From positions 66,701,557 through 66,765,556 of the forward strand of contig NC_057921.1 of NCBI RefSeq assembly GCF_018873765.1: a DNA stretch of 64,000 nt, in the 5' to 3' direction. Numbering within the stretch: position 1 is the stretch's first letter; each line of letters begins with the position of its first letter. The notes under the pieces are model-generated. The model searched no databases. It had not been told where the DNA came from and was given only the letters and a program-made list of their open reading frames with translations. Positions 36,651 to 47,654 of the stretch are shown here, one piece after another. The translations under genes and the position numbers were made by a program. Source of the DNA: Telopea speciosissima (Eukaryota > Streptophyta > Magnoliopsida > Proteales > Proteaceae).

Positions 36651-38613
36651 AATTAATGTTTTCTACCCAATGGTTAAAATTTTCATACCAATCTTTTATT
36701 ATTTGATGATGGATGAAAATATATTGAGAGAAAGCTCTTTGGGTAACTGAAATTATCTACCATGTAATATTCATAAAAGGTTCACCCAAAACAAAAAAAT
36801 TACAAAGGGGATTTTCGTGTCGACACCCGTTAATGTGTCAAATAAATCTCAACCTAGTTTTATTTACCACTGGTTCATGAAAAAAATAATCCCATCTTAA
36901 TAAAGGCAAAACTTGTGAAAACATATTTGCTAGAAGGCTGGGAGGTTCATTCAAATTCTAGTTGCCTTTGGCCAAATAACCACGTTTGCCCGACATATAT
37001 TTGAAACAAATTTGAATAACCTATAGCATGAATAAATTTAGGTTCCAGACAACAAAGTTATTCCATAGAGGTGCTATTTGAAACAACGATTGAGTTTTCA
37101 CCCATGGTGAAGGAAGAATCCCTTACCCAAAGCCATGTCAAGTGACCAAAAGGAAAGGTACAATTTTGTTGATGGGTCAAGTGGGCTTGGATATTTTTCC
37201 TCTCCACCGGACAAAGAAAACTTTTGCTTTTAAACATCCCACTAGATTGCAACATTCATAATTTGGGTAGGCCATCCCATTGGGCTTGTCTAAAATAACC
37301 CCAATCCTGGTCTTCATAAATACTACTCTAAAAAGGTTTAAGGAAGCAGAAACGGGAAAGAGATCAACCTCCACTGATTCGGATCTGAAACTGGCCAGAA
37401 TAAATAAATAAATAAATAAACTCGATAATTTAAATTGAAAAATAGAAGCAAAGATTTCCCAAAATCTGTAAACTTTTTTGAGAGCGTTCTATGTGGGGGA
37501 GCACAAGGGCCATACATACACGGCATCCATTGAGAGCACGCATTCTAGCATCTAAGGGATGGAATTTCTGCCTTTCATGAGACGGGGCAGTCATTTTGCC
37601 TCCATTATTTGAGTGTGGCCTACACCTCCCGTTTCCTTTTTTTCAAATGATTCAATATACTTGGGATTAGAGGTACATTTATTTACTTTTGTCATTATAT
37701 TGACTAATAAAATAAGCATAGTCTGTGCCCAGATAAATGGGTGGGTAAAATGACCACCCTACTCTTCTGAATGACAGGCCTATGTGTTTAGGTGCAGACT
37801 GCGCTGCTGCACAAAGAACATCAGCACAAAAACAAACAACAAAAAAAGAAAAAATCAAACATTAAATGATTAAAACATAGGCGTAGGAGTGGAATAAATT
37901 TCTAGCAATTACAATCCAATTCTGATTCCTTTGGAAGTGCTCCTGAATACTTTCGCTTTATGGAGCTGCTCAGCCATGTCTGTGTCCTTCAACCCATGTG
38001 AAATGAAACTCTTGAGCAGTCCAACCCGCAATCCCATTTAAGAAATGCAACTAGCTGGCAAAATGCAGCGTGCCCAATCTTCGCCCTACACACTCTAACA
38101 ACCAGTCCCGATCGGCCGGATCCTAGGACTCGTAATAATAAAAAATTTCTCCCTCGAGAGACCATCAAAACTAGTATAGTTGTCACGGTTTAGGTTTCTG
38201 TAGTCCACTTTGAAACAGTGAAGTAATTTTTATCAATTTGATTACCAGATTTAAGGAGTGACTAAATGAGAAAACAGCCATTGTCATGCACAACCCCCCT
38301 GATAGAGGAACAGCACAGCAACACTTCTCCTTACATTGAGACCAAGTCTCTCATCCTCAAGTGTCAAAAATGCTAGCATTACCACAACCAAGTCAATTAG
38401 AAGAAAATCCTGTATGGGCTCGCTCAAGGTGCTTGGTGAGAAACTAAATTACAACCTTTTTGGGAAGAAAAAAAAAATTCAAGTTTTGAGGTGTTAAAAA
38501 AAACTGAAGCCTCAGAAAACCTATGATTCTTGCGCCGGGAAACTACCGCCATAAAAATTTGCTACCACAACTCCCCCAGATTGAAGTCACCAAACAAAAC
38601 CGTCGTAGAAGAC
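36651..38613. repeat. spacer with family B foldback repeat at 37480-37640
   Basis: The family B copy has GTTCTATGTGGGGGAGCACA at its left, TTTCTGCCTTTCATGAGACG and GGGGCAGTCATTTTGCC in the middle, and GGCCTACACCTCCC at its right. The rest is spacer; the RPL10A 3' UTR should lie in the right few hundred bases. Confidence 0.45.
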
Positions 38614-40201
38614 TCAGAAAATTCTGATTGTCTTTCCCATTGTACTCTTTAGATATAAGCACCGTACCTGATTCAGGTAACAAACAAGGGTGAGAACTCA
38701 ACAAGAAATACACCGATATCGTACGCAAGTTGAAAAGAAACAAGACAAGGAAGTTGACACTGAGCTATACTTACATTTTGCCAATTCTTTTTCAACAGGG
38801 AGACAAGGAAGTTGACACTGAGCTGCACATTCTGGAAGACTTGCTTCTCTTCCATGCCACAGTTCCCCACAGCAACTCCCATGCAGAGCACTTTCTTAAG
38901 CTGGAACTTAACCATGGCCATGGTCTCATTCACCTTTGACTCCAGAGACTCCTGGTGGGAAACCAGTGTAGGAAACTTACCAGCCTTGTTCAGACCTGGA
39001 CCAAGAAGCCTAGGGATCTGCTTGATAATTGCCTCTGAAGCAAGAAAGGCATGGTACTTCTTTGCTAGCTTCTTCACCAGCTTCTTATTCTTGTTCATCT
39101 TCTTCAAAGCCTCGACATCCATGGACTCCAATCCCATCCTCTCTGCCTACACATCCAAAAAGAATAAAATGTATATCAATTGGGTTTATGAATCCTGTGT
39201 GTCTAAATAATATTTAAGTTGGGAGTACAGGTCACACCTCCTCGACATGCTGGGCATCTCCAAGCATGCATATCTTCATTTTGGGGCGAGGGATATGAGG
39301 CAATTTCACAGCACCACTGAAACGCTTATCCTTTTGTGGGTCATAGTTCTTCAGCCCAATTTGAAGCTCTATTGTCTCAGTGAATTTGCGGTTCTTATCC
39401 TTTGCAGCACCCATGACCTGGCCAATGGCCTCCCTCAGAACATCACTCTGAAGTTTACTGCAAGTAGGAACAAAAACAAAGAACCCAAATAATTGACTAC
39501 AATGTATAGGTAAGTTCAAAAGCATCCCAAAAAACCCACTCAGTACAGAGAAAGACACATTCACAGAGATAATCAGGCATCATGCATAACCTGTGTAATG
39601 CTTCATCGTCAGAATAAGACGGGGCAAAGAAATGCCCAGTGCATTACAAGTTCACAACTAGGGTGGACGTGGGAAACACAATTAAATTTGGTTCAAGGCA
39701 TAAATAATCTGTTCAATGGAATATTATGAAGAAAATGGTTGCCAGGCTCACGCTCTCCACTTAAGAAAGGGTAAGTACAACAAAACCTTGAGAGGGAGGA
39801 GAAGGCGCAGCCTGATGAGAGTAGGATAGCATATTCCCAACTGATTTGATTTGATTTGATTTCATAGTTGTCATGGGGCCTACACAAACCAAGGCGATCG
39901 AGGGGGGGCAAAAATTAAGGCAACACCAGCAAGGTGCCAGGGCGTCATTCCAGACAAAGCTGTCTCCACACTCTGACTACTATGTTTGATTTAAAATTCA
40001 AAAAGGACTTGCATCTTTCATCGAACAAATAATGGTCACGAAGCACAGCTTAAAATATTTATGCCCTGACATTGGATGCACATATTTTGTACGACTCATG
40101 CTTTGAAGTTCATGTTACATGAAAGCATCTGCCTAACACTTTAATAATCCTTATATTCTAAATCCTCAAGAAAAAAGGCAACCATGAGCACAGACATAGA
40201 C

Positions 40202-40238
<37 letters not shown>

Positions 40239-40244
40239 GACAGA

Positions 40245-40279
<35 letters not shown>

Positions 40280-41727
40280 ACAGAGACAGAGACAGAGACA
40301 CAGACACAGACACACAAAGGGGAGGATAAGGGGAACTATCACCAAGCATCATCGAAAAAGGCGACCATGAGCAAACTCTGTCTCACGGCAGGATCCGTTG
40401 CTCAAACCGAATCACGCCAGCGTTATGGAAGTTCCTGGATCGTGTGAAATAAGAATAGTACCAAAGGCACCCTCTGATTTCATTCCTTACCACTCCGTGG
40501 GCCCCGAAACACTCCCACTCCAAGCTACGCCTGCGAGCAAAATGCATTGTGATTTCCTCTTCTGTGGACACACCAGAGTATGACCCAGGGAGGGATTTAA
40601 TGAAGCATATATCCCATAAGGGGGAAAGGATAGCTTTGTCAATCAAGGGGGGGGGGTTCATTCAGAACTTGCTCACGCGCTACATCTTTTACCACCGGCT
40701 AGGCCCACCTGGACCTTTTCCCTTCAAATGAATCAATACTAAGCTATCCGCTTTCAGAAGCAAGCCAGAGTAGCACGCTAGCCTTTTTCTGCAGGCTGCT
40801 CCGCTAGTTGTAGCGCGCTAGCACGCGGAAGATGAGTTGAGCATTGATTAGTGCTTGTTCGCGAAGTGCCCTAACTACGGGAAGTGAAGGTGGAATGATC
40901 ATAGGAACACCTAATTAATGAGGAAGGTTAGCTTGAGCGATCGAAGACGCTAATGCTTGACAGTTCAAGTGCAACACCGAAGAAAGAGTGAATGACGCAC
41001 GCATGCAGGCATAGACACACACACACACGCACACAAAATTACCGCTTAGGAGCGCAGTAAAGCTCAAAGTCTCAGTCAACTAGAATATTTATAATCATGG
41101 CATTGACATTGCAGAACCTTGTTATACACAGAAAACTCAAACACTGACCTACATGATATGATGCACCAAATGTAAGCATATTCTCGCCACTAGCCATAAT
41201 CAATTCACCGTAGTCTCAATTTTATCAAAACACCAAGAATAACGACAACCTAAAAAAAGAATTCATGTGCATGTATTTCATGGTACTTCTAAGTTACTGA
41301 TGTGCATCCTAATATTAATCATAATTCAAGGTTTTATCTCCACAGAAGAATCACATTTTCAGTATTTATTTCATCGCACCAGAGTAGCCCTTCATTTTGA
41401 CTTCCACTAAACAGTATCACATTCATCCTACACAGTAATGTGGGAAGACCAGCGGAGTTCACAGTCATGTATGCAATTTAAAAAAAATATATAGTAAAAT
41501 AATGCAGTGGAGGACCTAATCTAAGTCTCTTAGTTGTTTCTAAGCTTCAGAGTTACTCTCATAAAACTTAAACTTGATCAGGGCATCGAGAAATCCAAAT
41601 GTTTAAGCAAAAAAAATACCAAGAAACGATTGGTTTTGTGTCAATGAAATCAGAAAGATCTGAATCACCTAGCAAATGGAGGCGGAAGAGCGAAAAATTA
41701 ACGAAAAAACAAATAAAATTACCTCAT
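38614..41727 (-). CDS. RPL10A: 60S ribosomal protein L10a (uL1 family)
   Basis: This large-subunit protein of the L1 stalk acts in cytosolic translation. Four coding exons join in frame: ATGAG at 41723-41727, then 39238-39457, 38775-39146 and 38614-38667, giving 216 residues, exactly the family length. Hallmarks include [66 protein letters not shown] and the end [15 protein letters not shown]. The first intron (39458-41722, about 2.3 kb) splits the second codon, so the start exon carries only five coding bases; the acceptor TTGCAG|TAAACTTCAG confirms this. Upstream are TATATAAA, a telo box and a site II motif, typical of plant ribosomal-protein promoters. No disruption is seen, so it is probably functional. 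Confidence 0.95.
40203..40316. repeat. compound (GACA)n/(CA)n microsatellite in RPL10A intron 1
   Basis: About seven GACA units, a CA run at about 40245-40275 and alternating GACAGA/CACAGA units follow each other. It directly precedes the GC-richer block at 40370-41010. Confidence 0.85.
40370..41010. other. GC-richer block of possible mitochondrial origin (NUMT) in RPL10A intron 1
   Basis: The base composition and word use change abruptly from AT-rich intron to about 50 percent GC with strings such as GCGCGCTAGCACGCGGAAG, GAGCGATCGAAGACGC and TTCGCGAAGTGCCC, which resemble plant mitochondrial spacer DNA. The minus strand has a 92-codon frame (40383-40661) that I do not recognise as a nuclear protein. 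The organellar origin is inferred from style alone; no mitochondrial gene is identified. Confidence 0.35.
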
Positions 41728-42016
41728 TGCCGCTGCCTTCTCTTTCTTCTACAACCAAGACCAAAACCTAATTCAGAGAGTGAAAGGAAAAGAAAAAACA
41801 AATATATAAACGAATCAGAAAGAGCAGAGACTAAAGCGAGCAAACAGAACTACAAATGGTACATATTGCATGAAATGGATCAAATAAGATCACTGTTATC
41901 GTCTAAGAACTCGCGCTGAAATCCGCAATGAAATATAAGATTAGTCCATTTAGAAACTCACAGGATTTCTGCCAGAGAAAGAGTTATGAACTCCACCTCG
42001 CTTAAAGCTCGGCTTA

Positions 42017-42184
42017 AAACCCTAAAATGTTAGTTCGAAAGAGGCATTTATATATCCCAAGTCCCAACTTCCCCATCGGTTTGCACCACAGTGGACATAA
42101 GGGACAATACCCATTGGGTCGGGTCGGACTCCAGTGTCATAAGACGTAAAAAGTTTTTTTTTTTTTTTCCTCTTGCTAGGCCCA
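42017..42184 (-). promoter_or_regulatory. RPL10A core promoter: TATA box, telo box, site II motif
   Basis: On the minus strand, TATATAAA (42047-42054) lies about 30 bp upstream of a probable transcription start. A telo box (AAACCCTAA on plus, 42017-42025) is next to that start, and a site II element TGGGCC is at 42179-42184. Telo box plus site II motifs are the known signature of plant ribosomal-protein genes. Confidence 0.6.
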
Positions 42185-42591
42185 CATAGGAGCAGGGTAT
42201 CTACGGCACCACACAGGGACCCACTAGGGGCAGCAAAATGGGATTGGGCTCCTCTCCTTGTAGGGCTTCGCCCAATGAGTGTCCAATGAAGCATCTGACG
42301 AGATTTCCAGCATAAGATAAAAAACCAAGATTTCCAAATAGCAAGTTTAGATTGTACATTTTTCACAATGTAATCCAGATCTTTAACTTTAGAACGAGAA
42401 TGACAAAGTCTTGATCCCAATGGGCAGATTTTGAGGACATTTCACAAATACCTAGGATTGAACAAAGTTTTTTCCTCAGTGGAATGAGAATATTTTTGCT
42501 AAAGAAAATTTTCCTTTTTCTTTTAAACATATTTGATGGGATTTTCTTGGATGTAGAAAAACACCAAAAGCTCTGATTCGATTATGGGGAA

Positions 42592-42723
42592 GAGTTTTTT
42601 GTGGGGAGTGTACCCCTTATACGTATACAAGGGCCATTGGGAGCATACATTGAGCATCAATAATAGGGTAAGTATTTTCACCTTTCATGGGGGGTAGAAC
42701 GGTCATTTTGTCCCCTTCTTGTC
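42592..42723. repeat. family B foldback repeat, split by the L1 insertion
   Basis: GTGGGGAGTGTACCCC, then CCTTTCATGGGGGGTAG and AACGGTCATTTTGTCCCC, match the family order. The repeat resumes after 43413 with TAGCTGCAGCACTGCACG, so the LINE landed inside it. Confidence 0.5.
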
Positions 42724-43413
42724 TTTTTTTTTTGGTACAATAAAGATTTATTGATGAGAATCATGTGTATAGCCAATGGCTTCAGATAAACAAAGATCAT
42801 CAAGCCACGGAGTGCTAATCGACCAATCTGTCATACACATGATAAACAGGGCCTTCCTTGCTACGGCATCTGCAATTACATTCATAGCCCTTGGAACAAA
42901 AAGAAAAGAAACAGATACAAAAGTAGAACATAGCTCACGAACATCTTCAACGACAACTGCAACATCAAGCGGCGGAACACGATTAGGATCTTCAATAAAG
43001 CTAATAATCTCCTTGTTATCTGATTCAACAAGGAGATTTGTGATTCCTAATTCACGAGCTTGCATTAGTGCTTCTCTAATGGCTAGAGCTTCTCCTGGGA
43101 TTGCAGAGGATACGACCTGGGAAATAGAGAGTGCCTTTAGAGGACGTCCATTGTGATCCCTAAAAATAATTCCTAGTCCGCCAGCAGTATCTCCTTGAGT
43201 ATTTGCAGCATCACAATTCACCTTTATAAAACCCAACGGTGGTGCTGACTGGAACTCAAGAAATGCTCTTTCAGCTGTAGAGATAACCTCAATTGGACTC
43301 CAATCCTTTGTTTTGAATACTCTGTTATTTCTAGAACGCCACAAATACCAACATATAAAAGAAGCCCGAGAGAGAGATTCTCGAGCAACCTTCTCATCTT
43401 GGCGTATCAATAG
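42724..43413 (-). mobile_element. 5'-truncated L1-type LINE with RNase H domain, polyA and target duplication
   Basis: CCCCTTCTTGTC (42712-42723) and CCCCTTTCTTGTC (43414-43426) flank the element as a target duplication differing by one base. The minus-strand sequence ends in a poly-A (T-run at 42724-42733). The frame 42748-43410 is open from the truncation point and encodes the plant L1 C-terminus. It has FICWYLWRSRNNRVF, then an RNase H-like domain with Asp in IKVNCDAA, Glu in GEALAIREAL, Asp in LLVESDNKEI and the RAMNVIADAVA segment. Truncation at the 5' end is usual for LINEs, so this copy is dead. The open frame and clear flanks suggest a fairly young insertion. Confidence 0.88.
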
Positions 43414-43738
43414 CCCCTTTCTTGTCTAGCTGCAGCACTGCACGTTCGTTCCCCATACAACTTGCTAACATAACCCTCTCCTAATATTAAAGAGTGGGTG
43501 GGTCGTTTAGTAAAACCGAAAACCCGTTTTTAGGTAATTTGATAAATAATTAAAAAAAATCTGCTCTCCACGCGCTTTTCTTCACGTTTTCCTGTTCCGT
43601 TCGATCCTTTTGGTTTTCTCAGCTTGCTTGTGGTTTTGTATATCATAGGGTTCGAAAGTCTTCCCCCAACCCAGAAAACCTCTATTTAGGTTGCGAAAAA
43701 TCCTTACAGAAGAAAATTTTCAAATAAAATCTTTGATC

Positions 43739-43978
43739 ATGGAGAATTCCAGCTTCATTTCGTGCGAAAAGCTTGATCGGATGGCGAATTGGGTTGGCAC
43801 GAATGTGGCGTCGGCGTTTTTTGCATCGCTGGAGCGGTGTTCTTGCATTAACCTCAGCACCCATGACAACAATGATATGGAAGATGAGGAAGAAGCCAAG
43901 GATCGCCCGCTGATGCTCACGAAGCCGATCGTTCACGATGGTCCCGAGATCAACGATGTCGATAAGCTGCCCGTTTGA
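43739..43978 (+). CDS. small conserved plant protein of unknown function, 79 residues
   Basis: The frame starts at an ATG after a pyrimidine-rich leader and stops at TGA 43976-43978. It begins MENSSFISCEKLDRMANWVG, continues TNVASAFFASLERCSCINL, then has an acidic stretch (MEDEEEAKDRPLML) and ends NDVDKLPV. It has no signal peptide or clear membrane span; the central VASAFFASLERCSC could be a short amphipathic helix. From memory it resembles a family of about 80-90-residue unannotated plant proteins with the same EKLDR..NWVG and FFASLERCSC blocks, which I cannot verify here. An ATG 48 bases upstream (43691) is in frame but has a poorer leader position. No regulatory motif is clear. Confidence 0.55.
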   Translation: MENSSFISCEKLDRMANWVGTNVASAFFASLERCSCINLSTHDNNDMEDEEEAKDRPLMLTKPIVHDGPEINDVDKLPV

Positions 43979-44907
43979 TCTTTTTAATTCTCTGATTGGT
44001 GTTGGTACTCCTCCCCCGTCTCCCGTATAAAGTCGATGTGTTTTATTCTATAACATGTTTTTTTGATTTTTAAGGAGAGAGATTATTTTTTTTTTAATTT
44101 GATCGTACTTATACTGTGTGGATATTGGCCCCCCTCCGCCACTGTAGAAATTTGGGCTGTTAGTGTTTCTTAATCGTCTGTTTGAATGCAATTCCTCTCT
44201 TTGAATTTTGGGGTCCGAAGAATTTTTCTGTTTCTTTTTTGTTTTCTTTAATTCAACTTTGTGGAGTAACAGGGGACTGGGTAGCCGTGTTTGAAGCTAA
44301 TGTGCTACACAGAAGAGCTCTGTATCAAATTGGTTTCGTGTTTTTTAATTGATTATGTATACCCAGAACTTTAAGCAGATCAAGTTACCTTTTGTTGTTT
44401 GGTTGTTGTTTTGCGTAGCAAAGTGTCATATGATTCCCTGATTTTAAGTGCGTGCATTGAGCATTCAATGATTCGGTTAAATTTAGGTCATTCTGAAATC
44501 CTTCATGGTCATGTTCTTTTTTTGTCATCGGGAGCGAAAAATCCTGTTTTTTTTATGGTTTGTATGAGAAGCGGTGGAGATCATGTTATGCTTTTTGGAT
44601 GCTGTTTTTTATATTTAGTGATCATGGTTTGGCTTCATTACATGTTTGGGGTGTGCATTTGTGTGTATTTTTCCCCTGTTGGATGGGGTTTATTCATTCT
44701 CATTGACCCATTACATGTTTGGGGAGGTTGGGTGGGAGAGATGGCGTAGTTCTTGTATTTTTCCCCTGTTGGATGGTGCATTTGTGTGTATTTTTCCTTT
44801 AATTTTTATTCAAAATAAGCATGCTTAATTTGAGCTGGAACTAACAAAGCCAACTTGAAGTTTCTTAAGTTTCTTTCTGACACATATTTGAAGTATACTG
44901 ATATTAC
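43979..44907. other. 3' region of the small gene and spacer
   Basis: T-rich sequence, possibly the 3' UTR with or without an intron. The frame at 44399-44749 is open but shows no domain. A short imperfect direct repeat around TATTTTTCCCCTGTTGGATGG occurs at about 44665 and 44757. Confidence 0.4.
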
Positions 44908-45990
44908 AACTCAACTCAGCCTTATCCCAACTAAATAGGGTTGGCTGCATTGATCTTTTTTCTCCAATCTTCTCAATTCAAAGCCATAATTGTTTCTAGT
45001 CCTAAGGTATGCATGTCTTTCTTCACCACTTTTCCTAGAATCATTTTAGGCCTACCCCTGGCTCTCTTAGCACTTTCAATTTGGATCAAGTCACCCCTCA
45101 GCATTCAAAGCCTCTGTTGCACATGTTGATGCCACCTTAATCGACTTTCACTCAACTTATCATGTATTGGAACTACTCCTAAATTAGCTCTAATTTGTTC
45201 ATTCCTTCTTTATCATTTCAAGTTTTGTCATTCATCCATCTCAACTTCATCATTTCAGCCACACTAAGTTTGTTTATATGTTGTTTCTTCACTGCCAACA
45301 TTCAGCTCCACACATCATTGCTGGTTGTATAACTGTCTCATAAAAATTTCTTTTGAATTTTAAAGGAATACGTTGATCACACAACACTCTTGATGGACCC
45401 CTTCACTCCATCCATTCCATTCTAATTCTTTGTGCAACATCGTCATCTATTTCTCCTCCTTTATTTATGATTGAATCTAGGTACCTAAAATTTTCACTTT
45501 GCAGCCTATCATCAATTTTCACCACCTCACTTTCATTCCTATTGTAACTAACATTACATACTGTAAGTGTTAGAAGAAAGAAGATGAGAAGAGGAGAAGA
45601 ATTAGAACTCGGTAGCTTTGGAGTATCTCACATAATGTGTGAGCTCCACATTCATTCACTATAGATAATGACTTAAGAGACACAATAGGAAATAAGAAAA
45701 CTGAAAAATACCTAAACTACCCCTGAACATACCGAGACATAAAACAGTCCCTACTAACACCATGTATTTTGGTTTTGTTCTTTTGATCTTAAAACCTTTG
45801 GATTCCAAGGTTGATATCCATAAGTACGACTATGTATTTATTCCTATTATTGTTTCATCCACCAAAACAATCATCAACAAATAGCTTACACCATGGGATT
45901 TGATCTTGAATGTCTGTAGTCAACTCATATATGATTAGGGCAAACAAAAAGGGGCTTCGAGCTGGTCAATATTGGTAATCTTGGATTTGG
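44908..45990 (-). mobile_element. RTE-type LINE fragment, interrupted by an LTR
   Basis: The plus-strand left edge CAGCCTTATCCCAACTAAAT is the RTE 3' terminus. Read on the minus strand, the sequence then gives pieces of the reverse-transcriptase C-terminus: ESAKRARGRPKMILGKV, SRLRWHQHV, RWMDD, MCGAECWAVKK and SENFRYLDSIINK..GEIDDDV. Stops and shifts break the frame. Right of the nested LTR (45568-45759) the fragment continues with degraded sequence around the catalytic motif (a GTTTCATCCACCAAAACAAT on plus, about 45852). Confidence 0.8.
45568..45759. mobile_element. solo LTR-like insertion nested in the RTE LINE
   Basis: It starts TGTTAGAAGAAAG and ends CCCTACTAACA, so the ends form a TGTTAG/CTAACA inverted pair, and it interrupts the RTE frame. 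Its minus strand resembles the copia LTR at 59508-59733 in general design (TGTTA start, CTTCTCC-rich end, TAACA). I see no matching 5-bp duplication, so the exact borders may be off. Confidence 0.5.
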
Positions 45991-47499
45991 TTATTTGATG
46001 GGCTATGGAACAAGGTGCTACATTTCGGAAATTGGCCTTCTCGGATGTTCAACCACGGTCATTTGTTAGACGTATGCTGCCACTTTCAGTTGACAGATCT
46101 TAATTCGTTTTACACCCTTTGTTTCTAGGTAAATGTTAAATTATTTATGGTAAAGTAAATGCATATGTCACTTTAACTAAAATTTTGTTTGCTATCCTAA
46201 TGAATTATATTAATCAATGTGTTACATGCATCCCATAGAGTGTGATATATAGTATTACTGTGTCTTGTCTCTATGAATATGGAGATCATTGTCTCTACTT
46301 GTATATAGGTCCAACTGCAACATGTGTGTTGGTCTTTAATATCACTGATAGAGAACTATGTCTTAGATTCTTAGTTACATGACAGGTAAAACTCATATGA
46401 GGAACCCACTTGTTTGGGTTAGTAGATGTTAATTGTTTTTCTATCTTTTGCTCCTGTGGATTGTTGGTATGTCTTTCTATTAGTTGTTTCAACATTTTCC
46501 AAAATTTAAAATCATTCGATAAAGGCATTGATCGTGGTCTTTTTGCTTGAGTTGTGCTGAGAAAGCTTTTCATTGTCGTGAAACTTTAATTCTTTCAGCG
46601 GCAGGTGGTTGAAATAGGTTTTGCATATGTTTTCTGCCTCATTTTGCTTAACATATATTTTTTTAGTATGATTCATTCTTTTGCTTCTTTTGGATATTCA
46701 AGTTAAAATGTGTTTTTCATTTTTATTATTTCACTTGTCAGAAATATAGGAAGTTGCTATTAGTGGATGAGAAAATGACTGTCTACCGTTTACCAACTGG
46801 TATTGTTATCTGAGTCATTTACTTTTTGGGCTGTATGTTTCCTTCCCAAGCCTCTGGGCCTTGGGCCTTGAATCTTGGCCAATATAGTGAATGAGAAAAT
46901 GCAATGCAAATTCTAAGTGTCCAGAAGTGCCATTTTTTCATAATTTCATACTTTTGGTTTTGGTCCGTAATTCTTAAATATGATAGCCATCCGAATGTTT
47001 TGTGAGAAATCCCAATCCGATTGTAGGATTTGTTTACCTTGTCCGTCCAACACTGGCAGTTTATTAATGGGGTAATGCAGGAGCATGATCACCACCATTG
47101 GATGTGGTTTGGTCTTTTATTTTGAGCATATTTTGATAGTATTTGGTTATGGGCTTTTCTTTTAAGGAGTTTTATTTGTAATAGGTTGCACAAATTTAAT
47201 CTTTTAATTTAGTATTAGTAGTGGGGCCATTGGTTCCAAGGATTCCTAGATGGGGATCTTATCTATAGCTGGAGATTTCTGGTGTCCTTATAAATAGGTC
47301 GTTTGGGGCTTAACCAACATATATGGACGATACCTTGAGGAGATCAGCCAGAATATTTTGAGATCTTCCATGATCTAGATGAGATTTGCGTGGTAAATAT
47401 TTTATTGAGATCTTCCAGCTACTTGATGGGGCCGTGGGTTTTAATTTGTGGCATCTTTATTACTTATTTGGTTACCTTAGTCTATAAGAGTTTAGAGGG
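45991..47499. other. spacer without a supported gene
   Basis: No domain-bearing frame is seen. Near 47140-47400 a TATA-like TTATAAATAGG and LTR-like composition occur, but no element ends could be found. Confidence 0.35.
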
Positions 47500-47654
47500 C
47501 AGACCTCGGCACGTTTGTAAGGTTGCGATCTTGCGATCTTGTGGTCGCGGGTTTGAGTTGGGAAACAGCATTTCCGCAAAACAGGGGTAAGGCTCATACA
47601 TTATGATCCTTCCCTAACCCCGCGGTGGCGGGAGTCTCGTGTACCATGCTTTTT
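47500..47654 (+). mobile_element. Au-like SINE
   Basis: On the plus strand GACCTCGGCACGTTTGTAAGG stands at the head and a B-box-like TCGCGGGTTTGAGTTGGG follows. Then come GCAAAACAGGGGTAAGGCTC and GCGGTGGCGGGAGTCTCGTG, ending in a short T tail. Order and wording match the copies at 11871 and 36540. Confidence 0.7.

Noticed and set aside
40184-40447. Open frame rich in Asp, Thr and His
   Set aside because: It is a translation of the (GACA)n/(CA)n microsatellite.
44399-44749. 116-codon open frame downstream of the small gene
   Set aside because: It has no recognisable domain, lies in T-rich probable UTR or spacer, and has no start-site support.
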